Source: Folioceros fuciformis (taxonomy: Eukaryota; Anthocerotophyta; Anthocerotopsida; Anthocerotales). Taken from it: DNA of 64,000 nucleotides. The number at the start of each line of letters is the position of its first letter. Positions within the stretch are counted from its first letter, which is position 1. Made by a program: the position numbers and the translations under genes. The stretch lies in contig JBNGIO010006248.1 in NCBI GenBank assembly GCA_049999805.1, forward strand, positions 63,304 through 127,303, written 5' to 3'. The notes under the pieces were generated by a model, which worked only from the letters and a program-made list of their open reading frames with translations, was not told where the DNA came from and searched no databases. Shown here in pieces: positions 37,020-49,007 of the stretch.

Positions 37020-37407
37020 CTTACGGGACAGATGTCTGCTTCCTGGATGTACTGTCCGTTTCAGCCAGATCGGCACTTGACTCATCCGCCCTCCGCTCCA
37101 GCCTGGATATCTTCCACTCTCTGACATCTTGGGAAAAATATATGCCGGACAGGAAATATGTGGCTTCCCTTCCCTGCAAACAAGTGCATCAGACTTGTAT
37201 AACAGCTTGGTTCCCAGAGACCAGGTCTCCATATATGCATGTCATTCGAGGATCTCCAGCTCCATCAAAAAGCAATGACAACTTGACGACGATCAATTCT
37301 GTTGATCGATATTCAAGGTAAGAGCACGAGGCGTTCCCACATCCCGAGGTGCTGGAAGAAACTGTCAGCAGCGAATCCATGCACTGTGATCCACTACGTC
37401 CTCCCAT
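37020..37407 (-). CDS. Possible small two-exon gene, unidentified
   Basis: ATG 37407 opens a minus-strand frame with protein-like stretches (TELIVVKLSLLFDGAGDPRM, TCIYGDLVSGNQAVIQ) up to a TGA at about 37192. After an acceptor (TTTGCAG) at 37174 an open segment continues REATYFLSGIYFSQDVREWK and SRLERRADESSAD, ending at TAA/TAG near 37025. The two segments look like one protein, but joining them needs an intron of 21 bases, or 48 if the earlier GTCTCT at about 37221 is the donor. Either is short for this genome. No family is recognised. Confidence 0.4.
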
Positions 37408-38353
37408 TAGGTTAATCGCTCATCGAATTTGCCGATGCAACACTCCTGAATTGGAATTAAGAATCGACCTAAATGGCAGAGGCCGGCGTCAGTCAACAAG
37501 AGTCGCACAGGAAAAGCAATAGGACAACATGGGACATGCAGCTGTGGAAGACAGGACGACGCTTATTTCTTGCCGAAACTGTTCCTGCATGCAAACCACA
37601 CAGTCTCGTCTCAGCCTCTCAGAAGCTGAAGAATCGACGGCTGCTGCATAACACGGAAGCCTCAAATACAAAACCTGCCATGAATGTGAGAAGTCCGAGG
37701 CCATATACCTGCGGCCCTTATGATCCGTGGTCTGATCTTGAACACGTTGCTGAAGTTCCAGACAATTGGACAGCCTGAGTTTCCTGGCAAATTCGAGGAC
37801 GTGGTGGAAGGGGGCTAACGGTTGCCAAGCACAGAATCCTGTAGCTGATCGCATGAACGGAGGAGTCTATCTTTGTGCTTTGTGTCAGAGCACGATGAAA
37901 CACGGGTCGCTTGAAACGTCGTCCGCATGCGGCTGTTGCTTCACAAGTATTGCAGGTCACAGAAGCTTACAAGTGTCGAATTCGGGGTCCACCTTCAAGC
38001 AGCTTCCTCCTCATCCGCAGCCACTGTACTGAGCGCCAAAAGGATGGCACCGCGCGATTCCGTGTGCTCGCTGCTTCGCACATGTGTCGGCGCTCAGAGA
38101 ATCTGAACAACCTGCTATTTTCACACATTGCTGCTGGAGTGTGTATGCCGGATTTTGGAGCTGTAATTTTAAAGGCGCTCGTGACTTGCGCCAACTTCTG
38201 CTCCACCTGCCTCCTCCAGTGCCGTGGCGGTGCCGGGTGCTATATAGTTCTGTGGCATGGCTTTATAACACGGCAGACTTCACGGCCGAGCCTCATCCTG
38301 TCTAGCTGCCGCGTGGGCAGAAAAAACGCTGCACTTGTAACCCAGCGGGCAGC
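37408..38353. other. Spacer upstream of the cation-chloride cotransporter
   Basis: Several overlapping short ORFs on both strands and no recognisable motif. It should contain the promoter of the cotransporter gene. Confidence 0.35.
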
Positions 38354-41300
38354 ATGGCGAGGGTGATGAGCGACTCTCCCGCTTCAGTTTCAGGCGTCCT
38401 GTTGTCTTCCAGGAAGAAGGATGAGGCTGCGGGTCCAGGTGCATCTCCAGTTGCAGCTGCAGATTCAGCTGCCAGAGGTCTGGGAACCTTGTCGGGAGTA
38501 CTCATTCCGACATGCGAGAACATGTGGGGTGCGTTCGTGATCCACAGGCGTTCCTCCAGTTTTGGGCCTGTAATTTTGCAGTGTTGGTGGTGGATGGTGG
38601 AATGCTGATCAAATTCTGTCTCTTGCGTTTATTCCAGGAGTGCTTATCTTCCTCAGGTTCTTCTACATTGTCGGGAATGCAGGAATTTGGCAGTCGTTCA
38701 TCATTGTGATCCTTTCGTTTCTATGTGCCCTGCTAACGACAATGTCCTTAAATGCTATCGCTACGAATGGGCCTATAGAGGAAGGAGGGACGTAGTAAGT
38801 ATCTTCGCTTGTTCCTAGATTTACAAATGTGGCCAGGATATGGTAGTGGGAGTACACCTGAGCTAATTGGGGGGCTATATCTTTGGCCAGCTATCTGATT
38901 TCCAGGGCGTTAGGACCACGACTGGGCGGCGCGGTGGGTTGCTTGTACTTTTTGGGGGTGTTGCTGCTAGCAGTACTCGAGGTAAACATCAGAAGCCCCA
39001 ATTTATGGAGCTCTATACCCCACCCTGATTTTGTGCAAACACGTGGTCAATCCTTTCGAAAAGTACATAGTTGTCTGGATCCTTGAACCCAAATCGTGCT
39101 CTCCACGTTTTGCATCTGTAGTCTTTGGGAGCCGTGGAGGTTATTGTCTTTGCATTTCCGGCCTTACACTTTCCATCTGCCAACCGTGCTATTGGAGCAG
39201 TGCTTCTGCTTGTACTTGGTATCCTGGTGAGTGTTCAAAGTTACAGATCACACAGAATGTGCAAGTCTTTTTGTCCCCCAGGATGGAAAATCAGTGCTCC
39301 TGAGCTTGTTTATATCACACGTTTCAGGTCTACTTTGGAATCAAATTTGTCTCCAAGCTGGGAATACTGTTCTTCCTCGTTGTCATCTACACCATGCTCT
39401 CATACTACTTGGGCCTCTTCACAGCTCCTCGTAGTCATTCACCTCCCAGCTTAACAGGGCTGTCGTGGAACACCTTTCAAAGCAACTGGGACCCTGCATA
39501 TGACAAAGGCGTGTCTTTCTCTGTCGCTGTCTCCATCTTCTTTCCATGTTTCACGGGGATCCTCAGGTGTTTATGCTGAATTTGGATTTGATCTGCAAAT
39601 GAGCTTACACAGTAGTTAGTGGCCAGGAGAACGGTGGAAACTGAAGAGAATACTTGTATCTGTTTCAATTGTAGTGGTGCAGACAGGGCGAAGAATCTGA
39701 AGAGGCCAGAGAAATCCATACCAGCTGGGACACTGGGAGCTGTATTTATCAGCCTGGTTCTTTACCTCTCCTACATGGGTCTTTGGGCTGCAGTTGGAAC
39801 TCGCGAGTACCTCCTAGGAGACGAGAAATTACTGGTTGTCAAGGATGTTGCGTTCCCTTGGGCCATTGTTACTGAAGTCGGCATTATAATTGCATCCTTG
39901 TCTCAGGCCCTTCAATGTTTGACCACTTCTCCACGACTACTTCAGGTCAGACTAGGATCTGTGCCGTTGACTAGAGGCTTTGGGTGGTGTGTTCTAATGT
40001 TTCCAGCAGGAAATGCTGATGTCTCCCGAATGTCTGTCCAGGCCATTGCTAGTGATGGAGTAGTCCCACTTCTGAACCATTTTGCCAAAACATCCTCCAG
40101 TGGTGAACCTCGGCGAGCAGTGATATTCACCACTGGGCTCTGCATGGTGGCTGCCATGATTGGCAGCCTGGATGCAGTGGCTCCCTTGGTCTCTATATGT
40201 TTTCTTACTTGCTACTCCGCACTCAATCTGTCTTGCTTTGTGCTCTCGGTCCTAAAAGCACCCAGGTGAGCATCCCTGATTTTCTATACGCTTACAATGT
40301 ACGACGCTCTACGGCCGCTGAAGGTCCATTGACAATCCCCGTCTCTTGGTTGGCACATTCTTTAGTTGGCGTCCGAAATGGAAATTTTACCACGCTGTCT
40401 TTGCCCTGGTGGGATTTCTGCTTTGTCTTGCGATGAACTTCGTCATCCTCTGGTATTGGGCAGTGGCAGCGGTCGTCATGCTTCTGCTCATATACATGTA
40501 TATAGACTGGCGGCAGGTAAGTGTTCACAGAAGAGAAATGTGTGTGTTGGGCGGCGAAGTTAGGACGAGTCAAGCAGTCTAACATTCTAAAGTGCAGGTT
40601 GAGGTTGATTGGGGAACTGGCCTGGGAGGATTACGTCTTCAGTATGCAGTGCAAAGTCTTCTCTCAGTGGGGCACGAAGCTCGCTACAGTGTCAACTGGC
40701 GCCCACAGCTGTTATGCCTTAGTAAACCACAGTCGTCCTGGGCCACAGACGGTCATGCCGGAAAGCAGTTTTTGGCCTTCGCATCTCAGCTGAAGAAGGT
40801 TTGCTCACTTTTTGTCGATGGTTAGCATCAGACTTTGTTGTTGATGCCCAAGGAGGTCAAACTAATGTTTTCTTTCACTGAGGACCTGTCGCCTAATGCA
40901 TTGCAGGGGAAGGGGCTCTGTGTGGTGACCGTCATTCTGGAAGGGCAACTGGCGGAAATGGCTGCACAGATAGCAGCGGAGAAAGTGAGTACCTCTTGTT
41001 TGAAAGGAAGATTATCTTTGAAGCAAACAAGCTAGGTTGCTGTACTGACGATGTCGCTGGATTTCAGCTTGAGCTTGAGAATATTATGGAAGAAGTGAAG
41101 GTCACTGGATTCGGTAGGATACTTGCTGCACCTTCTTATCGCCAAGGCAAAACGTCGGCCATACAATCGTCTGGTCTTGGGGCCTTGGAACCCAACACAC
41201 TGGTAATTGGATGGCCCCAGAGATGGAAAGAGCGAGGCCATGAAGAAGGTGCAGAAGTAAGTGAACGTCTGGATTCCACTCCAGCTGGCTTGTCACCGCT

Positions 41301-42897
41301 CTTTCCAAAATTGCATGCCTGCATCGTGTACTTAGTAATACGCGGTTCCTGATTAAAGTTGTTGACTGCAGATTTTTCTAGAAACATTGGATGAGTGCAA
41401 AGCTTTGGAGAAAGCAGTATTACTGTGCATGCATCTGGATCAATTTCCAAGTACAGAAAGGCAGGAAGGGGTCATTGACGTGTGGTGGATTGTGCATGAC
41501 GGGGGTTTGTTACTCCTGCTAGCTCATCTATTGACGCGACATAAGATATGGAGGAAGTGCAAGCTGAGAGTCCACACAGTGGCTGAGAAACTCGACAATT
41601 CAGAGCAAGTCCGAACAAATTTGAAAAAAATTTTAGATCAGGTACGCTGGTTACATGACATGCTAAGGGGAGAACTGGGTTTGACGATGTACATATATGA
41701 ATTCCCTTTCGACCACGACAGGTTCGCATTGAAGCAGAGGTGGAGGTATTGGAACTCGATGACGCTGGCCTCGCACCGTACACTTTTGACTACACCATTC
41801 GGACGGAGGAGGCAAGAGCTTATGCTGAACAATTGGCATCACTCAGGTTTACAGTCGCCTGTGATCTGTGAAGTTTTGGCATCGGTGGGCGCTTATCAAG
41901 GCGTTGGTCTTAGTTGTTGAAATAAAAAAGATCTTTTCTTGGTCTTGCAGGCACCGACGTGATGATCAACCAACAGGTCGGAATCGTCGAAGAGGTCAAG
42001 TCGGCATCGATTCTCCTGTCCGCTTGAACAGAATATCGGAGCAGACATCCGCTTCCAAACAAGATGAGGGGCGCGTGAAGAAAGGGGTTTTGTCGGCAGT
42101 TCCCGGTGAGCTGAGTATGATACAAGGTGCAGCTCACACTCCACGGACAGTCCGCCGGTACCCAGATTCTACTGAAGATTATCACGATGGCTCCTTCAGG
42201 GATCTGAAGCATGATCCCGCAGACGAGTTAGCCGCACAGATTCCACGTCTCGTGAGCTCTTCTGAGCAGCTGGTCGGCGGTACCTCTTTCCAGACTGAAA
42301 TGAACCGTGAGACATCAGAGAGGAGAACCTTAGGGCGGCTTTTCGCTGGTTCGGATGAACCAGTCACTGAAGTTGAGGTCGTAATTGAGTCTCCACGAGT
42401 AAGTACAGATCTCGAAGATGCAGAAGCTGCCGAAAGAGGAACGAACCACTCAGACGAATATGACGTGGAGGTGAGTTCCTCCCTTCATTTCACGTCGCTG
42501 ACACCTCGATCTGTTCGAATGTTCTAACATCTCCAGAAATTTGGCTAATATGTTCCTTGCACTACAGGGTGAAGGAGGACGGCCACCAATCCGGGTGGGC
42601 AGTGCAGGGCAATTGTATCCGGGATCTCCTCATCAAACGCAATTCCTTTCACAACATGGTTTGGAACCCATAAGTCGAACATGGGAGACGTTCAGTCAGA
42701 ACTACTCTCCAAAGCATTTGAACGACTTAATCGTGGAGCAGTCCAAAGATGCACAGCTAGTACTAATTAATCTCCCCGATCATTACAAGGGTATGGTGCC
42801 TTCCCATTATATGCAATACTGCGAGGAATTAACGCGGGGACTAGACAGAGTCTTGTTTGTCAGAGGTACAGGAAGGGAAATGTGGGGAGGTGGTTAA
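38354..42897 (+). CDS. CCC1: Cation-chloride cotransporter (SLC12 family)
   Basis: Fifteen exons, the main ones 38638-38794, 38891-38981, 39122-39226, 39328-39566, 39675-39945, 40042-40265, 40366-40516, 40598-40798, 40907-40984, 41068-41256, 41372-41641, 41722-41846, 41951-42470 and 42568 onward. Exon 1 (38354 to about 38527) ends ENMWG, and the frame continues VLIFLRFFYIVGNAGIWQS, the first transmembrane helix of SLC12 proteins. About twelve hydrophobic helices follow (for example SLGAVEVIVFAFPALHFP, SVAVSIFFPCFTGILSGADR, NFVILWYWAVAAVVMLLLIY). The large cytosolic tail has VDWGTGLGGLRLQYA and IDVWWIVHDGGLLLLLAHLL. Plant CCC1 moves K+, Na+ and Cl- electroneutrally across Golgi/TGN or plasma membrane. 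The tail between 41951 and 42470 is long and hydrophilic. The extreme C-terminus differs from the family (see findings). Confidence 0.93.
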
Positions 42898-43648
42898 GAA
42901 CATCTCTGAGGGAATAACCAAAAGTGGTTGGCCCTCGGGCCGACAATGTATAGCGGACAGTCTGATACGTATCGTAACATACTTGACAACATAGTCTGAC
43001 ACAACAGGATGATCGTGACATCGTGGGTATCTGGAGTACAACTTCACCTCCCTCACTGGACAATCTCTTGGACAGTGGAGTGTTGAATGATCACTGCGTC
43101 AAGCTCCAAGCCTCTTGCTTCATGCATCGAGGAGTGTTTAAATAATCATTCCACAAGGCTGGTCACGGAGAGCTCTCACCATACTTGGACTCGGGGAACT
43201 AGACAACATCTCGGAGAAGATGAGCGCTCTAAGCATCTGAGCTATCAGAGTAGCAATTTGAGAAGCTTGATAGCGTTACACCGTTTTCCAGGTGGGACTA
43301 AGTTCCTGTAAGTAAATACTCGTTTATCACATTACGTACCAGCCCGATGTGCACACGTCTCACGTCAGTCATCAGCATTCTAGGCATCTCCGTTGTGGCT
43401 GCACGGCAGTCAACCCTAGAGGGAGGGACGGAATGCTCCAATCTATCCTGCAGCAAGCCAGCCTGCTTGTCGGTGCCTCACGCGTGGTCGGAATCCAGCA
43501 AGTTCCGGGGAAGATTGCTTCACTTTCATCACTGCTGCCTTTCACAGTCTGGGCCATTTCCTATAGTCGAGCTGCGTATTAGGGCAAGTATTCGTCTGAA
43601 TAGGGCGTATCGTTGGCTGCTCCACCGGCCCCTGGAATGCTGAGTTAG
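42898..43648. other. Spacer between cotransporter and TMEM70
   Basis: No gene is recognised. It may hold a last short exon of the cotransporter. Confidence 0.35.
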
Positions 43649-44522
43649 ATGGCTGCTCTGGTAATCGTTTGGGTTACGGCGCAGATCGACGCTTATCTGG
43701 TCTCCTTTAGGCCCTAGCGAGAGCTTGCGGAGTTGCCAGATTCCTGCAGGCTCTCAAAGCGCAGGCAAGTGAGCTGCCCTGCCTCACTTCATCCAGCATG
43801 GCGTTGAGGTCTGCTACTAGGGTTGGTGAGAATCCTGCATCCCAGGCTACCTTCCCTGCTTCTCCCAATTTCGAGGATGCTTCTTTTATGAGCTTGTGAC
43901 CTGTGTTTGTGGTCTGACAGGGCAAATAGGAGGAGACCTGTGCAGGAGATCCTTCACATTAAATGACCTCATCAGAACGGGGCAGCTGGAGAAGGAGTTG
44001 GGCAGGTCCCTGCTGAGCAAATCACATATGAGCGCATCAAGCTCAGGGGTGGAGGTTAAGCCTCCTCCCGCGAGGATGAGCAAGGAGGTGGTGGTGTATG
44101 AGGGGCCCCTGGCCAGCACGCTACAGAGAGTCAAGCTGCTCTCTCTGTCGACATGCTGCCTGTCTGTGTCATGTGGCCCTGCTCTCACTTTCTTCACTGC
44201 TGGGGATCTCTCGGTGCTGGCCAAGGGAGCCCTGGCGTCGACCATGATGCTGCTCAGTGCTTCCACCACAGCTGCTCTGCACTGGATTGCCAGCCCTTAC
44301 GTGCGGAAGTTAACATGGGTTCCAGGCTCCAAGGAAATGGAGGTCGAAATTCTCTCCTGGATGGCTACTTCCTTGCATAAAACCATTAGAATCGCTGATG
44401 TCAAGGCGCCTGAGACGCAGCGTCCCTTGGTCACCTTCGCTGCTGAGGGTAACTTTTACTTCATCGACAAAGAGAAGTTCCCGGATCAAGAGCTTCTGAA
44501 GAAACTGACACCCCAAACATGA
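43649..44522 (+). CDS. TMEM70: TMEM70-like mitochondrial ATP synthase assembly protein
   Basis: Exons 43649-43660, 43711-43825 and 43921-44522 join to 242 residues. The first exon is only 12 bases (MAAL). Exons 1 and 2 give an Ala/Arg/Leu-rich presequence (LARACGVARFLQALKAQ) typical of mitochondrial import. The core has VVYEGPLASTLQRVKLLSLS, two hydrophobic segments (CCLSVSCGPALTFFTAGDLS and KGALASTMMLLSASTTAALH), then HWIASPYVRKL, EVEILSWMATSLHKTIRIAD and NFYFIDKEKFPD. In animals TMEM70 is a hairpin protein of the inner membrane that helps assemble the c-ring of ATP synthase and complex I. The role in plants is inferred from homology. Confidence 0.88.
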
Positions 44523-44840
44523 CATTCAGAGTGATCTCTTTAATTCGAGTTTATTCCAAGTTCTTCTAGTGTCGGGCTGAAGTATCGTGCCCTTCGCACC
44601 TCTTCTAAAACCTAACAACACTTGTCATTTTTTTAAACCTACTTTGTCTTGGATGATTGGCTTAATTCGCCAGTTTTCGACTCTGTAATTGGTGGTGCAA
44701 TGTCATCGTCCAGGGAAACGATCAAATCTGATCGCTGTGTGGAAAAACATACAACCGTGATGACTCGACCAGGTAATGAGACGTTATCGACCGAAATGAA
44801 ACATGAATGGAGAGCGGAGTACATATTCGCCATAGTACAC

Positions 44841-46514
44841 TTACCGGTTCGGGCTCTGGTCTCTGTGGCCAGTGGACATAGTCCCATCAGAGCGCTGTCC
44901 GGTCTCAGGTCGATTGAGGATCCGCTTCGTTGATCTCGTAGAGTCTTGCTTCCACTTTGCCCTCTTCGTATCCTGCCCCAGCTCCTTGTCCATCTTCTCG
45001 TCGTCAGAATCCCAGTCCTTTCCCCATGCGGTGAGCCAGTCAGGATGCATGCGCTTGCCACAGGTTGGCCTGCAGCATCGCCTCTCTGAGCCTCGAAACC
45101 AGACTAGTAAACAGTGCACGTGGTAAAGGCAGCCACACGAAGCCCCCACGAAGTCTAAGCAGTGAAACCATCTCTCACACACCGGGCAAGGCTTAATCAC
45201 AAGAGTTTCGGGAAGCCGAAGATCTTCCGGATAGTCGGTTGCCTGAGGGATGGCTCTGGGAACAACGCTCAGGTCCGTGGCCTCCTTGTAACGCTCGGTG
45301 ATGAGGGCGCGAACTTGTAACAAAGTCGCCGCCCGCTCCTCCCTCGCCTGCTCATATTGCAATTGCTTCTCACAATCCCTGTGCTCACGGATCGCTTGCT
45401 CTGCCATCTCCTTCGACTTTGCCTGCTCCGCTTCAACCAGCTTCTTCATATTATCGAGCTTGCCCAACGACGTCGCTAATGATTCAGTCTGCTCAGCCGT
45501 AAGCGCCAAAATGCCCGTGAGAAATTCCATGTCTGACTTCAACTGCGAGATGTGGTATTCATCCTTGCCGTTCTCGGGGTTCAACACCTTCTTCTCCTCA
45601 AACACATCTTGCAGCTTCTTCTCTAAACTTCGCCTTTCGCGCTGAAGCTTATCATGCCGCTCCCTTGTCTCCTGCGTTTGCTGCGCAACCTCTTCACTTC
45701 TCTCCTTGTTCTTGTCCAGCAACCTCAGCGCCTGCTCCCGCTCCTCCGCAATCAAAATCCTCCTTCTCTCCAAGTGCTGGACACAGCTCTGCGCATCCTC
45801 CAAGTGCCGCCTCACTTTCAGCTCTCGAGCTTTCGCTCTCGAAACCTGCTCCTCGTGGCTCTCCTCCCTCGCCCTCTTCTCCAACTCCTTCTGGTAAACC
45901 AGGTCCATCGTCGGATTTTGACGATCCTCCAAGTACATTCTGAAACACTGTCGCAGCTTCGAGGGACGCGATTTCCACTCCTCCTCCCCCTTTACACATG
46001 CAACCTCTCGATCCTCCTCCTCCTCATCGTCACCGTCGTCATCATCAGCAGGACAGATTTGCCTCTTCTGGTTCCACTTCTTGGGATTCCGATCTGCCCG
46101 TTGCCGTTTGAACTGTGCCTCGAACGCAAAGCTCGCCCAGTCCACTGTCAAGCCGTAACGACGGTCGGCAATCAAACCGCGGACAAATGCCAGTCCCACT
46201 CGCCTCTTCTTACTCGTCGGTATCCCGTACACCTTCTCCAGCATTAGCTGAGCAAATTGAACCATTCCCTCATCCGGATTCCCATCCTCGTCCACAACAG
46301 AACGGATCAAATAACCTCGCCCGCCCGGTACTGCTGTAAACACCTCATCTACAGCCTGCCGCGACACAATCAGCTCAAATTCCTTGTCGCCGGGATTTGC
46401 ACCTTTGTTACTCAACCCCAAACTATCCCGATAGTACTCCAGCGGGTTTGTCGTTTGCTGCAGCCCATCCAGGCTCAAGACCTGCCTCAGCTGCCCTTCA
46501 TTACCATCCGCCAT
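44841..46514 (-). CDS. Intronless coiled-coil protein with C-terminal RING-like zinc finger
   Basis: A single uninterrupted frame of 557 residues. Residues 1-150 are a globular region (LVSRQAVDEVF-like blocks, KVYGIPTSKKRRVGLAF). An acidic patch (DDDDGDDEEEED) is at about 158-170, and then a coiled coil rich in Glu, Arg and Gln covers about 180-400. The C-terminal part has CPVCERWFHCLDFVGASCGC then LYHVHCLLVWF and CCRPTCGKRMH, a cysteine/histidine pattern like a RING or PHD-type finger. The basic tail (TKRAKWKQD) may be a nuclear signal. I do not recognise the family. It is one of few long intronless genes here and could come from a transposon or retrocopy. Confidence 0.8.
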   Translation of the reverse strand: MADGNEGQLRQVLSLDGLQQTTNPLEYYRDSLGLSNKGANPGDKEFELIVSRQAVDEVFTAVPGGRGYLIRSVVDEDGNPDEGMVQFAQLMLEKVYGIPTSKKRRVGLAFVRGLIADRRYGLTVDWASFAFEAQFKRQRADRNPKKWNQKRQICPADDDDGDDEEEEDREVACVKGEEEWKSRPSKLRQCFRMYLEDRQNPTMDLVYQKELEKRAREESHEEQVSRAKARELKVRRHLEDAQSCVQHLERRRILIAEEREQALRLLDKNKERSEEVAQQTQETRERHDKLQRERRSLEKKLQDVFEEKKVLNPENGKDEYHISQLKSDMEFLTGILALTAEQTESLATSLGKLDNMKKLVEAEQAKSKEMAEQAIREHRDCEKQLQYEQAREERAATLLQVRALITERYKEATDLSVVPRAIPQATDYPEDLRLPETLVIKPCPVCERWFHCLDFVGASCGCLYHVHCLLVWFRGSERRCCRPTCGKRMHPDWLTAWGKDWDSDDEKMDKELGQDTKRAKWKQDSTRSTKRILNRPETGQRSDGTMSTGHRDQSPNR

Positions 46515-47058
46515 CTCTGTACCCCCGGTAATCTCTGCAAGAACTTGTCACTTTTAGTTGTGACGATGCTAACCGTCCATCACCATCATCCCAATATCAG
46601 CATACACTGCAATCATGAAACGAATGTGGAAACCGCCTCCAGTAGATATCACATCAGTCACCAAACGGAGTCTGTTGTTTTATTTCGACCAAGCGTGAAG
46701 AAGACGAAGGTGCGCTGCGTGCGCATAGAGATAGCGCTCTTCGTTCAAATTCACAAGTAAATTAAAATATAGTTGTATGAAAAAGAGATCAGAAAAATTA
46801 ATCTCCCGTGCTATGTGGGACAATGTTATGGCATACCAAGGACATTGGGGAGGTATCTATGAGTATATACTTTTTGATGCCCAAGATGCTCTTTTTGCTA
46901 TGTTTGGTAGGGTTGCTTCATAGCACAAGGCTGCGAAGCCGCAAGGCTCTCAACGAGCTTGCATTGCAGCGATCATAGGCTGACCCTCACTGCCATCACC
47001 ATCTTTTAGGACAATTCATGAAAGACGAATTTCAACAACCCAAGCAAAGGACCTGCTC

Positions 47059-47335
47059 GTTGCTAAAGAAACCAAGCGAAGTCTTCTTTCTTATGACAAA
47101 GTTGTTAAAGAAACCAAGCGAAGTCTTCTTTCTTTATGACAAAGTTGCTAAAGAAACCAAGCGAAGTCTTCTTTCTTATGACAAAGTTGCTAAAGAAACC
47201 AAGTGAAGTCTTCTTTCTTATGACAAAGTTGCTAAAGAAACCAAGCGAAATCTTCTTTCTTGCGACAAAGTTGCTAAAGAAACCAAGCGAAGTCTTGTTT
47301 CTTATGACAAAGTTGCTAAACAAACCAAGCAAAGC
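47059..47335. repeat. 42-base tandem repeat, about 6.5 copies
   Basis: Units begin near 47059, 47101, 47144, 47186, 47228, 47270 and 47312, each starting GTTGCTAAAGAAACCAAGCG. One unit has an extra T (43 bases). Because 42 is a multiple of three, open frames run through it and translate as a repeating 14-residue unit (KKPSEVFFLMTKLL), which is not evidence of a gene. Confidence 0.9.
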
Positions 47336-48524
47336 CCCGTTTCTTCCCAGCTAGCAGCTATGAACTCCTCATGACTAACTGCTGCTTTCTTGCCACCTAC
47401 CCTCACGCACTAGAATGGGCCTCAGCCCTTACGCACCAAGTATGCTACCTATAACAATGGACCTCAGCTCATGTGCATCAAGCACGCTACCTACTACTTA
47501 TAGATTCGAGCATGCCTCAAGCACTCGTCATCTTTGGTAGGCACATGGCTTCACGACAAGTGAGGGTGTTTGGGTGTGGAATATGCACAAGGTGTGGAAA
47601 ATGAAATATGAAGATGGGGACATTCCTGGACACATTCCTGCAAAGGGAGAAAGGTTTGCAGGGATAATGGCACTGCCTGTGTATGGTGTGGACAATGAGG
47701 ACAATGGCAACTATAGCATTCCACGACTGTAATTTGGCCGCAATGATGCACTTGAAGCACCTAGGTGGCATTGCACACGGTTGCAATGCTAACCGGGGTA
47801 AGATATTGGCACAGCCACTGATCCTACATCGACGTGTATAGGAGGGAGAGTATAAACTACCACTAACAGCGTGCGCAGGTGTGCAACAGTCAAAAGATGC
47901 AAGGGACAAGGCGTTCAAGGCCAGGCTGAAGTGTACTAACTACTTCTCGGACATGTATCAATTGCATCATGTTCTTATGACTGTCTATTTCTATAGTAGA
48001 CAGAGGAACATGCAATTGGAAGAGTAGTTATGGGTGTGGTCGGAGGACGATTGCACAATGTGGACGTGGCGAGGTATGAACATCTTGCAAAAATTGTATG
48101 GGCGTGTTTGAGAGATGTCGCAGCAAAGCAATATGGTGAAGTGCAACTGGAAGAAATGCATGGGGGGCAACCAGCGAAGGGTGCTTGTCGAATTGCATGG
48201 TAGACAATTTGTATGTGGAGAGGGAGAGGATGCCAGCTTGTCTATGTTGTGAGTGAGATGCGTTGAGCCCGTCAAATGTGAATACCCGATTGTAATGGAA
48301 ATGATGTTGATTATAAAGTGGTTTTGAGCAAACTAAAACCATATTTGGCTGAGTAGAAGCAAAGAAGCGTGGATGTTTTGTTGTGTCCGACATTGAACTT
48401 GGTGCAACCAATAGACCAGGAAAAAGGTAGGAAGGGACATGGAGTAGGGGAGGGAGCACATGGTACAATGAAGCCAACTGTGCGGCCAAAGCTATAGATT
48501 GGCCATGATCAGAGGTGAGGGGGT

Positions 48525-48695
48525 GGGTGTGTAGCTTGGGGGCCTCAGGTCATCACCGCTTGCGGTGGCTTGAGGCCCCTACTACATTGCTGTATGATGG
48601 AGTGGGCTACAACTTGGGGGGCTCAGGCCATCACCGTTTGCAGCAGTCTGAGGCCCCTCCTACATTGCTATATGACGGAGCAGGAGGTCTACAAC
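48525..48695. repeat. Twofold repeat of about 80 bases
   Basis: Two neighbouring units share CTTGGGGG-CTCAGG-CATCACCG, then TGAGGCCCCT and TACATTGCT, with several substitutions. Confidence 0.6.
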
Positions 48696-49007
48696 CATGG
48701 TGCCTAAGGCCATGGAGTCCACCCCGAGGAATGTAAGACTGTAAAGGGGAGGATGATGGTTGCACATAGGGCATCGAAGGCATGAGACGTGGGCTTGGCC
48801 ATTGCTCAACTAGGGAGGGATAGGGGGAGGCATAGGTGTGGCGGGATAGGGGGAGCCGCGTGTATGTGTGCTAAGCGGGAAGCTATGAGTAGGGGTATTT
48901 TCCTCAAATAAAGTTTTCTCGTTTTGTCTAAAAGGGAAGCGCGAGCCCTTGCCACCCGTCCCTTGAGTGTGAGTAATTCAGCTACTTTGGCAAGATCAAT
49001 TTGATTT

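Noticed and set aside
45298-46339. Plus-strand ORFs of up to 197 codons opposite the zinc-finger gene
   Set aside because: They are shadows of the long coiled-coil frame on the minus strand and show no motif.
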